NCBI GenBank assembly: GCA_021292165.1
Contig: CM037878.1
Span: forward strand, 3,906,001-3,970,000
From: Shinisaurus crocodilurus
Lineage: Eukaryota; Chordata; Lepidosauria; Squamata; Shinisauridae
DNA length: 64,000 nucleotides
Direction of reading: 5' to 3'
Part shown: positions 21,916 through 32,192 of the stretch, piece after piece
Numbering within the stretch: the stretch's first letter is position 1
How the letters are laid out: each line of letters begins with the position of its first letter
The notes under the pieces: model-generated
Databases searched by the model: none
What the model saw: the letters and a program-made list of their open reading frames with translations, nothing else
Told to the model about the DNA's origin: nothing
Translations under genes and position numbers: made by a program

Positions 21916-22736
21916 CAGGGCCGGCGCTACCGCTAGGCAGACCCAGGCGACTGCCTAGGGCGCGTGGCGGAAGAGGGCGCAGAGTTTCTGCGCTCCTTCC
22001 TCGCCTACGGCGCGCTCCTGCCCTGCCTGCCGCCGCCGCCGCCGCTGCACCTCCCTCCGGAGCCAGAGGGACGGAGGGAGCGCTGCAGGAGCCGCCACCC
22101 ACCCCCTCGCTCCCTAGGGGCGAACCTGAGGGCTTGCGGCGGCGGCGGCGTCTTCCCCCCGCGGAGAGCGCGCGCGCGCGCGCAATGAGCGAGCCTCGGG
22201 AGAAGAAGAAGCCTGCGGCTTCACCCCAAGGCGGCTGCCGGTGCGCCGGAGGCGCGGGCAGGGCCCCCGTCATCCTCTCGCTGCTCTTCTCGCTCCTCTC
22301 GGTGGGCGCCTGCTTTTTGCTCAGCGCCAAGACCTCCAAGCTGCAGGGCCGGCTGGTGGCCCTTGCGGAGGAGTTGGCCAGCCACGCTTGGAGCCCGGGA
22401 GACCAGCTCCGCGCCGAGCCTTTGCTCGCCGTGCTGCAGCCTCAGGTGGACCCTTCTGCAGGAGGTGAGAGACCTTCGCCCGCCCGCCAACCGCCTACCT
22501 ACCTTCCCGTCCTAAAGCGCGGGGGTCCCATCGCGTCGGAGGAGGAGGCGGCGGCAGCAGCAGCAGCAGCCAGCAGCGGGGGCGGGGGGAAGGTAGGTGG
22601 TGGTGGTGGCGGCGGCGGCGCGGGCGGGGGGCGTTGCAGAGCAGGGCTGCTTTGCTCCAGAGCCCCCCCCACGGCACAAGGGGGGGCGCTAAATATAATT
22701 TGGCCTAGGGCGCCAAACAGCCCTGCACCGTTCCTG
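21916..22736. mobile_element. hAT-like element with CAGGGCCGG ends carrying host exon
   Basis: The left end is CAGGGCCGGCGCTACC; the right end reads ...GCACCGTTCCTG, its imperfect inverse. The 8-bp target duplication TTATCAAA is perfect (21908-21915 and 22737-22744). The ends match the short copies at 19355 and 25709. The right third (about 22515-22736) is also homologous, inverted, to 12185-12430, so that part belongs to the family. The segment about 22025-22510 has no counterpart in the other copies and holds the captured exon. Confidence 0.8.
22185..22464 (+). pseudogene. Captured first exon of a type II membrane protein, inside a hAT-like element
   Basis: An open frame of 93 codons plus one base starts MSEPREKKK and ends at GGAG|GTGAGA, a strong splice donor. 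It has a short basic, Cys-containing head, then one hydrophobic segment (VILSLLFSLLSVGACFLL). A charged, helical stretch KLQGRLVALAEEL follows, then a proline-rich end. This layout (short cytosolic head, signal anchor, LQGR.xALxEE helix) resembles exon 1 of membrane collagens such as COL23A1, COL13A1 and COL25A1. That assignment is my inference. GC-rich sequence upstream with (CG)n and CGGCGG runs looks like a 5' UTR/CpG-island start. It lies wholly inside an element with a perfect 8-bp target duplication, on the strand opposite TP63, with no partner exons seen. It is therefore probably a transduplicated fragment rather than a gene. Confidence 0.6.
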
Positions 22737-22819
22737 TTATCAAAAATGAACTGAAACAGAATTCTCACTCATCTGCACTGGCCAAATTCAATAGGTACAG
22801 CTATTGCCAGCACAGAGAG

Positions 22820-23036
22820 GACCAAGGACTCGGGAGATCCGGTTCTAGTCCCCGCTCGGCCATGAAGCTCAGTGGGTGACTTTGGGCCAGTCACTGACTC
22901 TCAGCCTCACCTACCTCACAGGGTTGTTGTGAGGATAAAATGGAGAGGAGGAGGAGGATTATGTAAGCCGCCTTGGGTTCCTTCCAGGAAAAAAGGCAGG
23001 GTATAAATATAATAAATAATAAATAAATAAATAAAT
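22820..23036 (+). mobile_element. Sauria SINE, 5' truncated
   Basis: Begins at GGACTCGGGAGATCCGG. Body and GGGTATAAATATAATAAATA tail intact. Confidence 0.92.
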
Positions 23037-23583
23037 GAAGATCCAAACAGAGGCGGCAGCCCTAATTCAGTGCTAACGTGGCTGAAAACACCAAGATTCA
23101 ACCCAGCCAAACATCAAAGCCCTGGGCCTGGATGGATGAGTCTGTCCGTTCTCATTTCTCCCACATTCTCAAGTTCTTTCCATCCCACCGATGAAGAAAT
23201 GTGCCGTTTTTGGTAAATTTTCGTCAAAAACGAACTGAAACAAAATTCTCACCCATCCCTACGGCCGCCCACCCAATTCTCACCCGCTGAGCCCCAGTCT
23301 CTCAAAAACCCGCGTAGACATACATGGGCACACGCACTACCCAAGGCAGCCCAGACCCCCCCGGGACTTCAGTTCCAAAACCGCATGGCCAATTCAGCTT
23401 GGACCACAGGTGCTTTCGTGAGCATTAATGCTCAGTTGTGATGTGCTGATGCCCTTTGAATAGTGTGTGGCACATGAGATTGTGGTGGGTGGCATAGGAG
23501 AGGGGAGGAAGAACAGAGTACTATGAGGAGCGACTATAACCAAAGGTGAAGCACTTCAGAGACCCCAGAAATAAGCTCTGGGC

Positions 23584-23718
23584 CAGTGTTCTCCAACCTT
23601 GGGTCCCCAGATGTTTTTGGCCTACAACTCCCAGCATGCCCCAGCCAGCTATGCTGGCTGGGGCATGCTGGGAGTTGTAGGCCAAAAACATCTGGGGACC
23701 CAAGGTTGGAGAACACTG
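23584..23718. mobile_element. Palindromic hAT-type MITE
   Basis: 135 bp; target duplication CTCTGGGC/CTCTGGAC with one mismatch. Its right arm and flank reappear about 980 bp downstream (24661-24745). Confidence 0.9.
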
Positions 23719-24566
23719 CTCTGGACATTACATATTTTCTTCCCCACCCTCACCTTCATGAATCCCACGTTGGGGCTCTTCGCAGCGGTGGGGGGCAACT
23801 CAGTTAAGGGAGATAAAAGAAGACCGTTCCCTTTGCTTACGATACATTTTTCACCCCAGCAAGGCAAGATGCTTAAAAAAAAAATATGGAGAAAAACCTT
23901 CCTTTCCTTTTAAGGACAAGGGCTTCAAAAATACATTCGATCAAACTGTGCGTTCCATCTGAAGGGATCTGGAGGGAGAGAAGGAGACTCTCCACAAGAA
24001 AGCATTTTGTCAAACTGGTTCAGCAAGGCAAGCCTGCCCGAGGGCAGCTGGGAAGATGAGCAGGCAGGGCAGGGCGGGCGAGAGGCCAAAAAACCTTGCG
24101 AGGGGCTGCCTACGGAAGAGCGAAGCCCCATCCTCCTGCACTCCGCGGAGCTTGGGTTTGGAACTGCTACAGGGGCCGCCGTGCGCTTTCCGGGCTGCCT
24201 TCTGGGGCTCAGGGTGCCGGGGAAACTTGGCAAGGCCCTCTCAGTGAGAGGCGGCCACGGACAACCACGGACACTTTCTGAACACGTGTCCGGCAGAACC
24301 GCCTGCAAGACGAGGCACAGAGAACTTGCCGGCGTCGTGGCCCTGATCTGCGCTAGCCATACAAAATGTGGCGAGAAAAGAGTCAGGGGACGGACGACAC
24401 CAGGGTGGTGGACAATGGGGAGAGAGGAGGAAGAGCGCTGGACGGGAGCGCAGGGCAGCGCTGGGTAACTTCCGAGGATCCGGGGGAAATTGGCAATCCT
24501 CAGAACACACCCCGGGCCGCATTCCACCACACCACCAACCCCCCTTTCCCCTTTAAATGAAGGGGC

Positions 24567-24745
24567 CTTGTTTTAATGTATAATCACACTGCCGGAACCC
24601 AAAAACATCTGGGGACCCAAGGTTGGGTCTTGTTTTAGTGTATAATCACACTGCCGGAACCCAAAAACATCTGGGGACCCAAGGTTGGAGAACACTGCTC
24701 TGGACATTACATATTTTCTTCCCCACCCTCACCTTCATGAATCCC
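24567..24745. repeat. Rearranged duplicate of the 23584 MITE right arm
   Basis: Positions 24661-24745 copy 23682-23766 exactly (85 bp), including the MITE arm, its target duplication and unique flank. Directly before it, a 62-bp-period tandem repeat (24567-24626, 24629-24688) joins TTGTTTTAATGTATAATCAC to the same MITE arm piece twice. Confidence 0.93.
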
Positions 24746-25089
24746 CTCCCCTCCGGACCAGGAATTTACATTAAAACATGGCGCACACAGCCCCCTTGAG
24801 CCTGGTTTCCAAGTAAAAATGTGGCCTTTTCCCACCCCCACCAAAATTGGGCATCAATTCAATGGCGGCAGCTTGGAGGTGGGGTGGGGTTGCAGAAAAG
24901 GCCCCGGGGGACATGCAGCCCACATGCTCACATGCTGCCCACGTGGCCGAATAAAAGGCTTTCCCAAAGCGGATCTTCAGCGCTAGTGCAGTGGCCAGGA
25001 AAGTAAGGATCAACATCTCGCTAAACGTGCATCCATCTAGATCGCAATCCTAAACCTGGGCTAGCATCAGAGAGTTGACGATCAAGATG

Positions 25090-25530
25090 CTCCATCCTCC
25101 CCGTGCTGTTAAGGAGAATCGGCAGACAAGTCAAAAGGGATATTGTAGAGGAGGAAAAAGAGCAGAAAAGGGCAACTAAAATGATCCAGGGGCTGGAGCA
25201 GCTCCCCTAGGAGCAAAGAGATTACAGCAGCTGGGATTGTTTAGCTTAGAAAAAGGTGAGTGAGGGGAGACATGGTAGAGGTGTACAAAGTTATGCATGG
25301 TGTGTGGAGGGCGTAGAGAGAGAAGCATTTTTCTCCCTCTCCCATAAAACTAGAACCCAAATGGGTCACATCCCATGAAGCTGAATGGTAGGGGATTCAG
25401 GACAGGTAAAAGGAAGAACTTCTTCACACAGTAGAGTTAAACAATGGAATTCACTTCCCCGAGATGTAGTGACTGAGGGCCACCAATTTGGACAGCTTTA
25501 AAAGGGGGTTGGACAAATTCCTGGAGGAGG
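25090..25530 (+). mobile_element. Diverged CR1/L3-like LINE C-terminus
   Basis: AAAGGGCAACTAAAATGATC, GGGAGACATGGTAGAGGTG and ACAATGGAATTCACTTCCCC are cognate to the CR1 [14 protein letters not shown] and RQWNQLP blocks, with stops. An older family than the other copies. Confidence 0.8.
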
Positions 25531-25580
25531 AGGAGGAGGAGGAGGAGGAGGAGGAGGAGGAGGAGGAGGAGGAGGAGGAG
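25528..25580 (+). repeat. (GGA)n microsatellite
   Basis: About 17 GGA/GAG units follow CCTGGAGGAGG. Confidence 0.95.
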
Positions 25581-25905
25581 GCTATCCATGGCTACTAGTC
25601 CTGATGGCTCTATGCTACCTCCAGTCTCAGAGGCAGTCTGCCTATGTACTCCAGTTGCCGGGGGACATGGGCGGGAGGGCGCTGTTGCACTCGTGTCCTG
25701 CTTGTGGGCAGGGCCGGTGCTGCCATTAGGCCAACTAGGCAGCTGCCTAGGGCGCAGGGCTAAAGAGGGCGCCAGAAATGCCTTGAAAAAAATACAGCGC
25801 TCTCAAGTGGGAAGGGGGGGGGGCGCTAAATATCTGATCTTGCCTAGGGCACCAAACTGCCTTGCACCGGTCCTGCTTGTGGGTTCCCCGTGGGCAGCTG
25901 GTTGG
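25581..25905 (+). mobile_element. CR1-like 3' UTR piece interrupted by hAT
   Basis: CTATCCATGGCTACTAGTCC, CAGAGGCAGTCTGCCTATGT and TGTGGGTTCCC are shared with 49860-50010. The 25709 element sits inside. Confidence 0.75.
25709..25875. mobile_element. hAT-like MITE, CAGGGCCGGTGC family, short copy
   Basis: The ends match the 19355 copy, and the target duplication CTTGTGGG is perfect (25701-25708, 25876-25883). It is internally deleted to 167 bp and inserted into a CR1 3' region. Confidence 0.88.
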
Positions 25906-26159
25906 CCTTTGGCTTGAGCGCTAGCACGGATCCGCCTGTTTGGAAGCAGCCCAGTCTGCTGCACCAAGCCCAGTGCGCAACTGTACCGGCGGCCGGCATT
26001 CTCACGGGCTAGTTCACACAGGCACGAACGGCCAGTAGCACTCGAGGACCTAGCTAGGAGGCAGCTGAATGTGTCAGCCAGCTCCAACGGCTCAACTGAG
26101 GCTAAAGCAGCTTCCTTGGTCTCGTAGCCAAACAGCACTGGACCAGGCCTTTCTCACGC

Positions 26160-27040
26160 CACAGTAAGACCATCTCTCTCTCTCTCTCTCTCGCTCAGAT
26201 TCTCCGGCAGAAGATCACCCCCGCTGCTGCCACATTCCTCCATGTTTACCTGCCTTCCCGTTCAACCCTGGCAGGCAGCCGCGCGCGCACACACACACAG
26301 AGGCCACTGTATCTACCGAAGTGCCACCACAGGGTTAGATCGGAGGCAGGTGCTGGGCGGAGGGCCGGCCTGCGGCTACGCAGAGGGAAGAGGAGGGAGG
26401 CGGGCTGAGACGACTGCCTTTCTGATTAAATACAACAAAACACCTCCCCCGGGGCTACGGGTTCCTCGCTCCCTTCCGAGGAGCAGCAAAGCAAACACCA
26501 GGCTGCTCCGGCGAGGCTGGGCTGCCACCTGTCAAGTGATGTTTGACAATCCCTAAAAGGGGCGAAAGACAAACTTTCCCCTGCTCCAAGAACAATCTGT
26601 TTGCACAGAGTCCCCGAGAAGGAGCAGGTTCTGGCCACCGCCAAGAGGCTTTTGTGAATGAGCGAGCGAAGGCAGGCGTTTGCGAGGGCGCCAGGAGCGC
26701 GGCATATTTGTGCAGGAGCCACGGGGGGGGGGGGCAGCGAGCGAGCGAGCTCTCACGGCAGGCCTTGAGTCAACAGCAGATTAGAGCCACACGCCAGAGC
26801 TGTGCTGCATCGCACGACAAAGCAGCGAGCCTCGGAGGCGGCGGCGGGCTGGAAGGCAGGCCCCACGTCCCTCCCAGGCACCCCAAACGCGGCTTGGAAG
26901 AGGCACCTGCCTCCAAGCAGCTGAGCAAATGGCAAGAGGAAAGGGGCCCATCCAGTGGATGGGCCGGGTGCAGCCTCGGTTTTCTGCAAGGAGAGGGGAC
27001 GGGACGCCTCCCGCCATCTGCTACTGCACTAACGCAGTTG
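26160..27040. other. GC-rich block with (TC)n
   Basis: A (CT)n run at 26173-26192, then CG-containing sequence (GCGCGCGCAC, GGCCGGCCTG, GCGAGCGAGC). The open frames show no domain I recognise. CpG-island-like, no gene assigned. Confidence 0.5.
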
Positions 27041-27176
27041 CAGGGCTCTCCAAGCTTGGGTCCCCAGATGTTGCTGGACTACAGCTCCCAGCATCCCTTG
27101 CCACTAGCCATGCTGGCTGGGTATGCTGGGAGCTGTAGGCCAGCAACATCTGGGGACCCAAGGTCGGAGAGCCCTG
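27041..27176. mobile_element. Palindromic hAT-type MITE, CAGGGCTCTCC subfamily
   Basis: A 136-bp palindrome with CAGGGCTCTCC ends and an interior related to the CAGTGTTCTCC family (CAGATGTTGCTGGACTACAG). The flanking octamers do not match well. Confidence 0.85.
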
Positions 27177-27177
27177 G

Positions 27178-27395
27178 GCTAGTGGGTTAGAGAGTGTTGG
27201 GCTGGGATCTGGGAGACCCAGGCCGTAGGACCCACTCAGCTACGAAGCCCACTGGGTGACCAGGGGCCAGAGCACAGACTCTCAGCCTGATCTACCTCAC
27301 ACGGCTGTTGTGAGAACAAAATGGAGAGGAGGAGGACCTTGTGAGCTGCCTTGGGTTCCTTGCAAGAGGAAGAAAGGAGGGATATAAATGCAGTA
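27178..27395 (+). mobile_element. Older Sauria-type SINE
   Basis: GTGGGTTAGAGAGTGTTGGG head, CTGTTGTGAGAACAAAATGG body. A diverged subfamily with tail GGGATATAAATGCAGTA, abutting a mariner-type MITE. Confidence 0.85.
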
Positions 27396-27632
27396 CAGTC
27401 ATGCCTTGGATCGTGAGCATAATTCGTTCCGGAAACGTGCTTGTGATCCAAAACACTCTTATATCAAAACGAAATCCCCCCCAAAAAAAATTTGTACAGA
27501 GATTTTTAATTTAAGCCGTACTACAGTACTTGTATTGCAAGACGTCGCTTGTATATCAAGTAAAAAAAAAATTAAATATTTAAAAATTTGCTTGTCTTGC
27601 AAAACGCTCTCAAACCAAGTAAGGTATTACTG
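27396..27632. mobile_element. Tc1/mariner (Tigger-like) MITE
   Basis: The ends CAGTCATGCCTTGG and CCAAGTAAGGTATTACTG are flanked by TA dinucleotides. The interior is AT-rich and noncoding. Confidence 0.7.
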
Positions 27633-28302
27633 TATATAAATATATAAACTCACACAAATGTACAGACACAGCAATAAAAAAGCACTTGAATCCCCATTGA
27701 TTCGGGCCAGAGTTCAAAAGGGCATCAGGCCAATCAGGATGGAGGCTTAAGAATAGTTTACCTAACGGAAACAATTTTGCACATGGGTGTCTATTTCTGC
27801 AAGGTTTATCCTCCTTTGTAAATGGGTAATGTTTCTTTTGAACTTTATTGACAGATCAGTAGTTCAAGAACACAAGGAATTATATGTTTGCTACTGTTAG
27901 GATACTGGAGTTCTCAAAAACTTCCTTCCATCCAAGATCAGTACAATAAAACGTGAGACTCCGCAGCGATGGTTAAATTAATTCATTGTATTAGAACAAA
28001 GGCAGGCAGAGATGGGATCCCTTTAAAGAAAAGTGGAAACCTTTTATTAATTATTTTATATTGTGAACTGCCTTTTTTCTTTAGGTTCCTGCTGAAAAAT
28101 TTATGTTAACAAAATATGATGGGGTGGGTGGGTATTCTGCGGATCCCCAGAATAAGATGTCTTTTTTCTGCATACTGTATAATATAATAAACTGGCACTA
28201 TTTTGTTATAATTAACTACCATAAAATAAAAAAGCCTTTTAAAAAAGTCATCATCAAACCAACCTTCTTTTCCACATATTCCCCAGCCTTTGCGCTACTT
28301 AC

Positions 28303-28435
28303 CCACATCGGATCGCCTATGTCCGCGTCCTGCATCCGAATGCAGTCCATGCTGATCTCAATTTTGTTTGCGGGGCCATTTTCCATGGGCTCCTCCAAGA
28401 AATTCAGGTCAATTGGCTGAACTGCACATATGGGC
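28303..28435 (-). CDS. TP63: TP63 exon 3 (end of TA-specific region)
   Basis: The acceptor is TCTTCTGTAG ending at 28436 and the donor GTAAGT lies at 28302-28297. The 133 nt encode, after the shared glutamine, 44 residues. These include VQPIDLNF, then [14 protein letters not shown], and end DPMW exactly at the splice site. This is the boundary where TA and delta-N p63 messages converge on exon 4 in other vertebrates (PQYTNLG follows). I count about 34 of 44 residues identical to human from memory; the [10 protein letters not shown] core is unchanged. Exon 4 and the delta-N first exon should lie to the left, outside the window. The frame is open, both splice sites are canonical and the phases fit, so this looks like a working exon rather than a retrocopy. 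Confidence 0.97.
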
Positions 28436-28584
28436 CTACAGAAGAGAGGAGAGAGTGGAGGATACCAAACGAGTGTTCCACTGAGCATCGAAGGCAAAAC
28501 CCACAGAAAACTCAGGGCAGTCACACAAGATGATGTTCTGCAGAGTAGCTCTCCCTTAATCCTGTAACCACTCAGAATGTGGCT

Positions 28585-29465
28585 GATGACACGGTTTATT
28601 TATTTATTTATTTATTACATTTGTGAATCGCCCATCTGGCCAGTCACCCGGCCACCCTGGGCAATTCAAACAATGCAATAATAAAACAAACATAACACAA
28701 TTAAAACAGTAAAGAAAAAATTCTTTTAAAATCCTAAGCCACCCCATATTCCCACCTGAAATACGTTTTTAATGCGCGGCGGAAGCTCATCATGGAGGGG
28801 GCATGGCAAAGGTCACTAGGGAGTTATGGTAGTATAACTTGGGGGCCGCCACAGAGAAGGCCCTCTTCCTAGTCCCCACCAGTCTGGCTGCTCTGGCTGA
28901 AGGGACAAGGAGAAGGCCGTCCGTGGCAGATCTTGTTGAACGGCCTACTTGATGTTGCTGGAGGCGCTCCTTGAGATAAACTGGACCGAAGCCATATAGG
29001 GTTTTAAAGGTCAAAACCAACACCTTGAATTCGGCTCAGCAAGCAACTGGTAACCGGTGCAACTCCTTAAGCACTGGAGTGATGTGATCCCGCCAGCAGC
29101 TGCCTTTAACCAGGTGAGCCGCCGCGTTCTGTACCAGCTGTAGCTTCTGAACCGACTTCCAGGGTAACCCCACGTAGAGCGCATTACAGTAGTCTAGGTG
29201 AGAGGAGACCAAGGCATGAACCACTGATGGGAGCAAGTGATTAGGAAGGTAGGGGCGCAGCTGCCGTATCAGATGGAGTTGATACAGCGCTGCCCGGCTC
29301 ACAGTTGACACCTGAGTCTCCATGGACAGCTGGGAGTCTAGAATGACCCCCAAGCTGCGGACCTGGTCCTTCAGGGGAAGATGTACCCCATTCAGCACCA
29401 GGTCAACATCCCCTAGCCTCCCCTTGACCCCCACCAGAAGTACAGACCCAGCCTGAGCTTCCTCC
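28585..29465 (-). mobile_element. L2-like LINE 3' part
   Basis: Minus strand, in two frames: SLGVILDSQLSMETQVS..., SSHLDYCNALYVGLPW, LQLVQNAAAHLVKG, then after a frameshift FKTLYGFGPVYL and TRKRAFSVAAPKL. These are the thumb and C-terminal blocks of L2 ORF2. The tail CGCCCATCTGGCC with a TTTATTTA repeat is at the left. The palm is missing. Confidence 0.9.
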
Positions 29466-29524
29466 AGCCTACAGTGATTTAATGCTGACTCTGAGTTAGT
29501 TAATCCAGTGTGTGTGGTGGGATC

Positions 29525-29720
29525 CAGGAACGCAGGGAGCTGCCTTATGCAGAATCAGACCATTGGTCCATGTAGTCCAGTATGCCAACACCGACCGGCA
29601 GCAATGGCTCTCCCGGGTTTCAGGAAGGTGTTTCCCAGTCCTCCCTGGAGATGCTGCCGGGGGTCGAACCAGGGACCCTTCTGCACGCAAAGTAGGTGCT
29701 CTCTTCCGACATAAAAAAGC
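29525..29720 (-). mobile_element. tRNA-derived SINE
   Basis: GGGAGCTGCCTTATGCAGAA, CCCTGGAGATGCTGCCGGGG and GGTCGAACCAGGGACC, with the minus-strand B box GGTTCGACCCC intact. Confidence 0.85.
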
Positions 29721-30179
29721 TGGGACCTTTTGACATGGCTTCATGACCCAAGTTCTGGGATACGTTTGTGTTGCTTTGATGTAATATGAGGAATCTGAAT
29801 TGGGGGTGGGTGGGTGGGCAGCGAGACACTTGCAATCCAAACAGCCACCTGCTAACAGGATCACCTTCCTAAGAAACACCCAGATCAAAAAGAAGAAAGT
29901 GTCTGGATTTATCAGGCAGCACAGGAACACATTTTCTTTCACTATGAGGGTTAGAAACACGATTCGTTTTTTTAAAAGTTAATAAACTTCTCAAGGTAAT
30001 GCTTGACTACCTCGCCGGTTCCTTGTGAGATGGAGGGCTGCACCACTTACAGTCTGCAGGCCTGCGGCCTATTTTTGGTGGCAACCTGGACAATTCTGAA
30101 TACCCACTGTTCACAGCCCTTCTCCAGTTATTTGTGCAAATATCTAAGACTTTGCCCGAGTCCATCCAAAAACAGGAAG

Positions 30180-30275
30180 GAGGAGGGAAGAGGCGCCTGG
30201 TTGGCCAGCGTGTGAAGAGAATGCCGGACGAGCTAGGCCTGTGGTCTGATCCAGCAACGCTCTCCTTGCGCCTTT
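30180..30275 (+). mobile_element. CR1-like 3' end fragment
   Basis: TGGTTGGCCAGCGTGTGAAG to GGTCTGATCCAGCAACGCTC matches the end of 49745-50085. Confidence 0.6.
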
Positions 30276-30746
30276 ATGTCCTCCCGGGCTTCTGAAGCTC
30301 GCATGGCAACACAGAGTCCTCACGCAGCCACAGGCACAGAAGTCGTGTGGGGGCTCTCCTCGACTCTGTGCTCTGACCGGAACAAAAGAGGCACCTGCCA
30401 ACAAGGACAAGCTGACAACTGTGTCTGTGGATCCTTGGAAGCAATGGTTGGTAGTACCCATAATTTGGCCATCAAAGCAGACTATAGTTATCATAAACGG
30501 GAAGAAAGGCCCGGCGAGAAGGCGCTGTGCATCAGCCCAAGGCATAGCCGGCCCACAGCTTGGCCGTGGCATCTGAACAGGGGAGGTGTGAGAATATCAA
30601 AGGCCTGTTTCATCAGTCCTGAAAGCAACAGCTTGACTTGGGCATCCGGATGAACCAATATCAGTACCGAGGCACTGATGTAACGTACGCCACATCAGTT
30701 GGCAACACTGAAACCCGCGTGACACAGGCCTGGGCCCACACAATCA

Positions 30747-30850
30747 GCAAAGCTCACCAGTAGAGCCAAAGGTTTCCAGGTCCAATCCCTGGCAGCATCC
30801 ACTTAGACAATACCGGGCCAGATGGATCAGAAGAGAGGGCAACTTTCTAT
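30747..30850 (+). mobile_element. tRNA-derived SINE head, different family
   Basis: GCTCACCAGTAGAGCCAAAG and GGTTTCCAGGTCCAATCCCT resemble A and B boxes. Diverged. Confidence 0.45.
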
Positions 30851-30911
30851 GTTCCCCATGAGAACCTCCTGAACCAACGTTGCGGCTGAATGGGGCCCGT
30901 CGGCCGCCGTC

Positions 30912-31310
30912 ATAGGGACGTGTGAATCAGCAAAGCCCGAGCTCAGCAAAGTTCATCGAAATCCATCTCGAAGCTCGTTCCAGCACAAGTCCGTGTCAGA
31001 TTGCGAGCTTTGCGTTTCCCTTTCCCGAATGTACACATCAGTTGTGCACATCTCTGAAGTGTGGACATTCTTCTCCCATTGATTAAAGCGTATTTGTGGG
31101 CATTTTTCAGAAGGACGCATTTTTTCCTTCCGTGTTTTTCAAATGCACGTGTGCTGTCAAACATTTCAAAGATGGTAGTGGGTGCGTGTCTGTGAATCAC
31201 ATTGCAAGCACGGAAATGTATGGACATCGGCCGCTGATTGCACCCGAGTCCATGTTCAGTCCAGAAGGTGTGAACTGTTAAACCCTGATCAAAAATAAAC
31301 TGAAACAAAT
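30912..31310. mobile_element. Old dispersed repeat next to TP63 exon 2
   Basis: Blocks such as CTGATCAAAAATAAACTGAAAC and GTCCAGAAGGTGTGAACTG recur at 32070-32185. Related GAACTGAAACAAAATTCTCA words occur at 22740 and 23225. Noncoding, 100 bp left of exon 2. Confidence 0.5.
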
Positions 31311-31406
31311 TTCTGCGATATATGTACCTGGGCTCAGAGGCCCTTCCGGCTGAACAAGCAGAACATAATCCCCAGTCCACCCGCTGCCCAGTTACTTTCT
31401 ACTTAC

Positions 31407-31535
31407 TGCTCAAGGATGTCCCAGAGGTGCTCAAAGAACTCCGGGTGGACATATTCCCTCGTTTGGGTGCTTTGCGACATGGCAGAGCGGTAATAACTCT
31501 CTGTCCAGGAGAAATGGCCTGGGGTATCCACAAAC
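31407..31535 (-). CDS. TP63: TP63 exon 2 (transactivation helix)
   Basis: Internal exon of TAp63. The acceptor is TTCACAG at 31542-31536 and the donor GTAAGT at 31406-31401. Its 129 nt give 1 + 42 codons + 2. The first base completes the arginine split from exon 1, and the last two bases plus the first base of exon 3 make a glutamine. Residues include HFSW, ESYYRS, MSQSTQT and a helix [10 protein letters not shown]. The F-xxx-W-xx-L spacing is the p53-family motif that binds MDM2 and coactivators. I count about 31 of 43 residues matching human TAp63 from memory, and all family landmarks are present. The internal MSQSTQT methionine matches the alternative start known in mammals. p73 can be excluded because it lacks HFSW/ESYYRS. 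Confidence 0.96.
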
Positions 31536-32192
31536 CTGTGAAGACCCAAAGAAGTTCAAAATTATATTTATTTTAAAGTTGCTGTTTTTTTTTAAGTCAA
31601 CGTTTCAATTTAAAAGCAGACAAAAAAAGCAACAAAGAAGAACAACTCAACCAAGTATTTAAAACAAAAACAAAAAAATAAGAGAAGTAGGTTAAAACAG
31701 CTTTTAAAAACTCACATACAAAGGCAAGGTAAAACAACAACTAAAGCAGGAGCTTATTCAATGTAAAAAGCATCTCGTCCTGGAACAAATAAAGCTAGCT
31801 AAACTGTGCAGGCTTCTGTTAATCTGGTTCCTAAATAGCCAGGGAGCAGCAAGTCTTCCTGGTACAAAGGAACAGAGGACCTTTGGAGCACAGGCCAGGA
31901 TTCTGCAATAGCCCCAGAAATGCTCAAAAGTAAGTCGTGATGGAGAACCATTTCCTTTTTTGCCCCACACAGCTAGTGGTAGACTGCCCTTGAATAGTGA
32001 GGTCCATTTGTGCCTATAGGGCAAGGGTCATAAAAACATGAGGACATCAGAAGAGCCCTGCTGGATCCGCAAATCACACTGGACGCTTGAGAAATGCACA
32101 GACATTGACTGCAGATTGTGCCTGAGTCTGCCTTTGGTCCGGAAGGTACGAACTGGGTAAATCCTGATTTAAAAAATGAGCAGAAACAAAAA

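Larger units (their letters stand above)
1..28302 (-). other. TP63: TP63 intron 3 (partial)
   Basis: Everything to the left of exon 3 is intron 3, which is very long in other vertebrates and contains the delta-N promoter. I looked for a start encoding the delta-N peptide (MLYLENN) on the minus strand and did not find it. Stretches without a recognised repeat include 625-1130, 1265-1915, 3170-3890, 11550-12120, 13960-14870, 15080-16340, 17110-17600, 25885-26160 and 27640-28300. Confidence 0.8.
28436..31406 (-). other. TP63: TP63 intron 2
   Basis: A 2,971-bp intron with GTAAGT and TCTTCTGTAG ends. It contains an L2-like LINE remnant (28585-29465), a tRNA-SINE (29525-29720), CR1 tail pieces and an old repeat next to exon 2. 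Positions 29730-30180 and 30280-30740 show no clear repeat or gene. Confidence 0.9.

Noticed and set aside
22134..22184. Upstream ATG at 22134 as the start of the captured exon
   Set aside because: It would add a run of arginines from a CGG repeat. The ATG at 22185 gives a natural head before the membrane segment.
1..28296. Delta-N p63 first exon
   Set aside because: No minus-strand start resembling MLYLENN followed by a donor was found. It is likely further left.
28303..31535. TP73 or TP53 instead of TP63
   Set aside because: The MNFE start, HFSW/ESYYRS and the DPMW exon end are specific to TAp63. p73 and p53 N-termini lack them.
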